A DNA stretch of 22,131 nucleotides from Fimadaptatus sp948467645 (GTDB lineage Bacteria; Bacillota; Clostridia; Christensenellales; Aristaeellaceae): NCBI GenBank assembly GCA_948467645.1, contig CAOKFD010000047.1, forward strand, positions 1-22,131. The letters are read 5' to 3'. The position numbers and the translations under genes are program-made. The notes beneath the pieces are model-generated. The model worked only from the letters and a program-made list of their open reading frames with translations. It had not been told where the DNA came from and ran no database searches. This document shows, piece after piece, positions 21,206-22,131 of this stretch; position 1 is the stretch's first letter; each line of letters starts with the position of its first letter.

Positions 21206-21994
21206 ATGGATGGCAGCACGCTTAGCGTGATACTTGGGCTGACCCTGCCGCTGACGGGCACGACGTTGGGCGCGGCGGTGGTATTTTTCATGCGCCGCGA
21301 GCTGGGCGACAGGACGCAAAAGGCGCTAATGGGCTTTGCGTCAGGCATAATGATAGCGGCATCGGTATGGTCGCTTTTGATTCCGGCAATGGACATGGCG
21401 CGCGAGCTGGGCCAGAGCGAGTGGCTGCCCGCGGTAGGCGGCTTTTTAACGGGCATAGGATTCCTGCTCATATTAGACATGGCCATTCCGCACCTGCACA
21501 TGTATGCGGATAATCCGGAAGGCCCGCCGGTACGCTGGCGCAGGACGCTAATGCTGACGCTGGCGGTAACTCTGCACAACCTTCCGGAGGGCATGGCGGT
21601 AGGCGCAGCCTTAGCGGGCGCGCTCTCCGGCAGTGCGGCGATGCCGGCGGCAGGCGCGTTCGCCTTATCCCTGGGCATAGCGATCCAGAACTTCCCCGAG
21701 GGTGCAATAATCTCAATGCCTTTGCGAGCGGAAGGCATGACCAAATCGCGCTCCTTCCTCTGCGGCTTCGCCTCTGGCACGGTAGAGCCGATAGGCGCAG
21801 TCCTGATGCTCCTTCTAACCTCCGCCCTAAGCAGCGCCCTCCCGTTCATACTCTCCTTCGCGGCGGGCGCTATGATCTACGTCGTAATCGAAGAACTAAT
21901 CCCCGAAGCCCAATCCGAACCCCACTCCAACGCAGGCACAATCGGCGCAGCTCTCGGCTTTGCGCTGATGATGGCTTTGGATGTTATGCTTTAG
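21206..21994 (+). CDS. ZIP family divalent metal transporter (GufA/ZupT type)
   Basis: 262 aa, about eight membrane helices. The two metal-site motifs are HNLPEG (helix 4) and QNFPEG (helix 5, Gln instead of the His seen in ZupT); a third conserved site is TVEPIGA, and EELIPE follows near the C-terminus. A His-containing loop (PHLHMY) lies between. ATG 21206 with GGAGG. It follows the dtxR-like gene by 33 nt and is probably co-transcribed with it. ZIP proteins import Zn2+, Fe2+ or Mn2+; co-transcription with an iron-type repressor favours Fe2+ or Mn2+ here, but this is inference. Confidence 0.92.
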   Translation: MDGSTLSVILGLTLPLTGTTLGAAVVFFMRRELGDRTQKALMGFASGIMIAASVWSLLIPAMDMARELGQSEWLPAVGGFLTGIGFLLILDMAIPHLHMYADNPEGPPVRWRRTLMLTLAVTLHNLPEGMAVGAALAGALSGSAAMPAAGAFALSLGIAIQNFPEGAIISMPLRAEGMTKSRSFLCGFASGTVEPIGAVLMLLLTSALSSALPFILSFAAGAMIYVVIEELIPEAQSEPHSNAGTIGAALGFALMMALDVML

Positions 21995-22008
21995 GGGGGA
22001 CGAGGGGT

Positions 22009-22131
22009 TACGTGTTCTTTCTTTTCAGAAGAAAAGAAAGAACCAAAGAAAAGTCGATTGGCTGTTCTCCCGCAAGTGTTTCTTAGTTCGGACGGTTTAG
22101 GAGAATTATATATAGGAAGCAGCGATTGCTT
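22009..22131 (+). repeat. Dispersed hairpin element, copy 4, with extended homology
   Basis: Starts 15 nt past the ZIP stop. The core (22010-22054) is the inverted counterpart of copies 1 and 2, with 12-bp stem and AGAA loop. The sequence after it (CGATTGG, CTCCCGCA, GTTTAGGAGAATTATATATAGGAAG) is homologous to the extended part of copy 2 (14225-14305, minus strand). The window edge cuts it. Confidence 0.7.

Noticed and set aside
1..22131. Horizontally acquired genomic island or prophage
   Set aside because: No integrase, recombinase, tRNA or phage genes, and base composition is fairly even apart from intergenic stretches. Edge copies of the dispersed element are not evidence of an island, because they also occur inside the window.

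Overview
The window looks like chromosomal DNA of a fairly GC-rich anaerobic Clostridia-type Firmicute, probably an uncultured gut lineage. The support is strong AGGAGG-type ribosome binding sites, the ATPase-less Lpl/Ytc-type sugar ABC operon, FeoA-FeoA-FeoB with a FeoB-associated Cys-rich peptide, and the clostridial iron-associated families DUF3793 and DUF2325. I see no rRNA, tRNA, CRISPR array, integrase or phage gene.

Layout. 1-4.6 kb (minus strand): a tight five-gene operon encoding four proteins that each carry an HMA-like domain in which the usual CxxC is replaced by Pro-Gly-Arg-x-Arg. One is a P1B-type ATPase with an SCG membrane motif. Two soluble or membrane HMA-like proteins lie upstream of the ATPase gene, and a third HMA-like membrane protein and a small one-helix protein lie downstream. 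This resembles ferrosome (fez) iron-storage organelle clusters and is the most interesting system here. 4.8-8.5 kb (minus): solute-binding protein and two permeases of a carbohydrate importer, divergent from a beta-helix protein (9.0-10.3 kb, plus). 10.4-12.6 kb (plus): membrane-anchored methyltransferase, CxxC metallochaperone-like HMA protein and AraC/PchR-like regulator. 12.6-13.4 kb: secreted ZinT-like protein. 13.4-14.3 kb: a long gene-poor stretch with strong hairpins. 14.4-14.9 kb (minus): DUF3793 protein. 15.2-19.2 kb (plus): feoA, feoA, feoB, Cys-rich peptide, a DtxR-like protein lacking metal ligands, and a membrane-Cys-HMA protein. 19.46-19.62 kb: a MITE. 19.7-20.5 kb (minus): flavodoxin and DUF2325. 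20.7-22.0 kb (plus): DtxR/IdeR-like repressor and ZIP transporter.

The units are tied together by one operator. I find twelve copies of (G)GTTAG-N6-CTAAC(Y), the half-site geometry of the classical DtxR/IdeR iron box. They lie upstream of the fez-like operon, the methyltransferase operon, the ZinT-like gene, the DUF3793 gene, feoA, feoB, DUF2325-flavodoxin and the dtxR-like gene itself. In several cases the site lies just downstream of a near-consensus promoter. The simplest reading is an iron-repressed regulon: uptake (FeoB, perhaps ZIP), iron-sparing metabolism (flavodoxin), storage or sequestration (fez-like operon) and some uncharacterised members, controlled by the regulator near the right end. 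The sugar operon and beta-helix gene do not have convincing sites.

A dispersed 12-bp-stem hairpin element sits just past gene ends four times, including both window edges, always in the same orientation relative to the gene that it follows.
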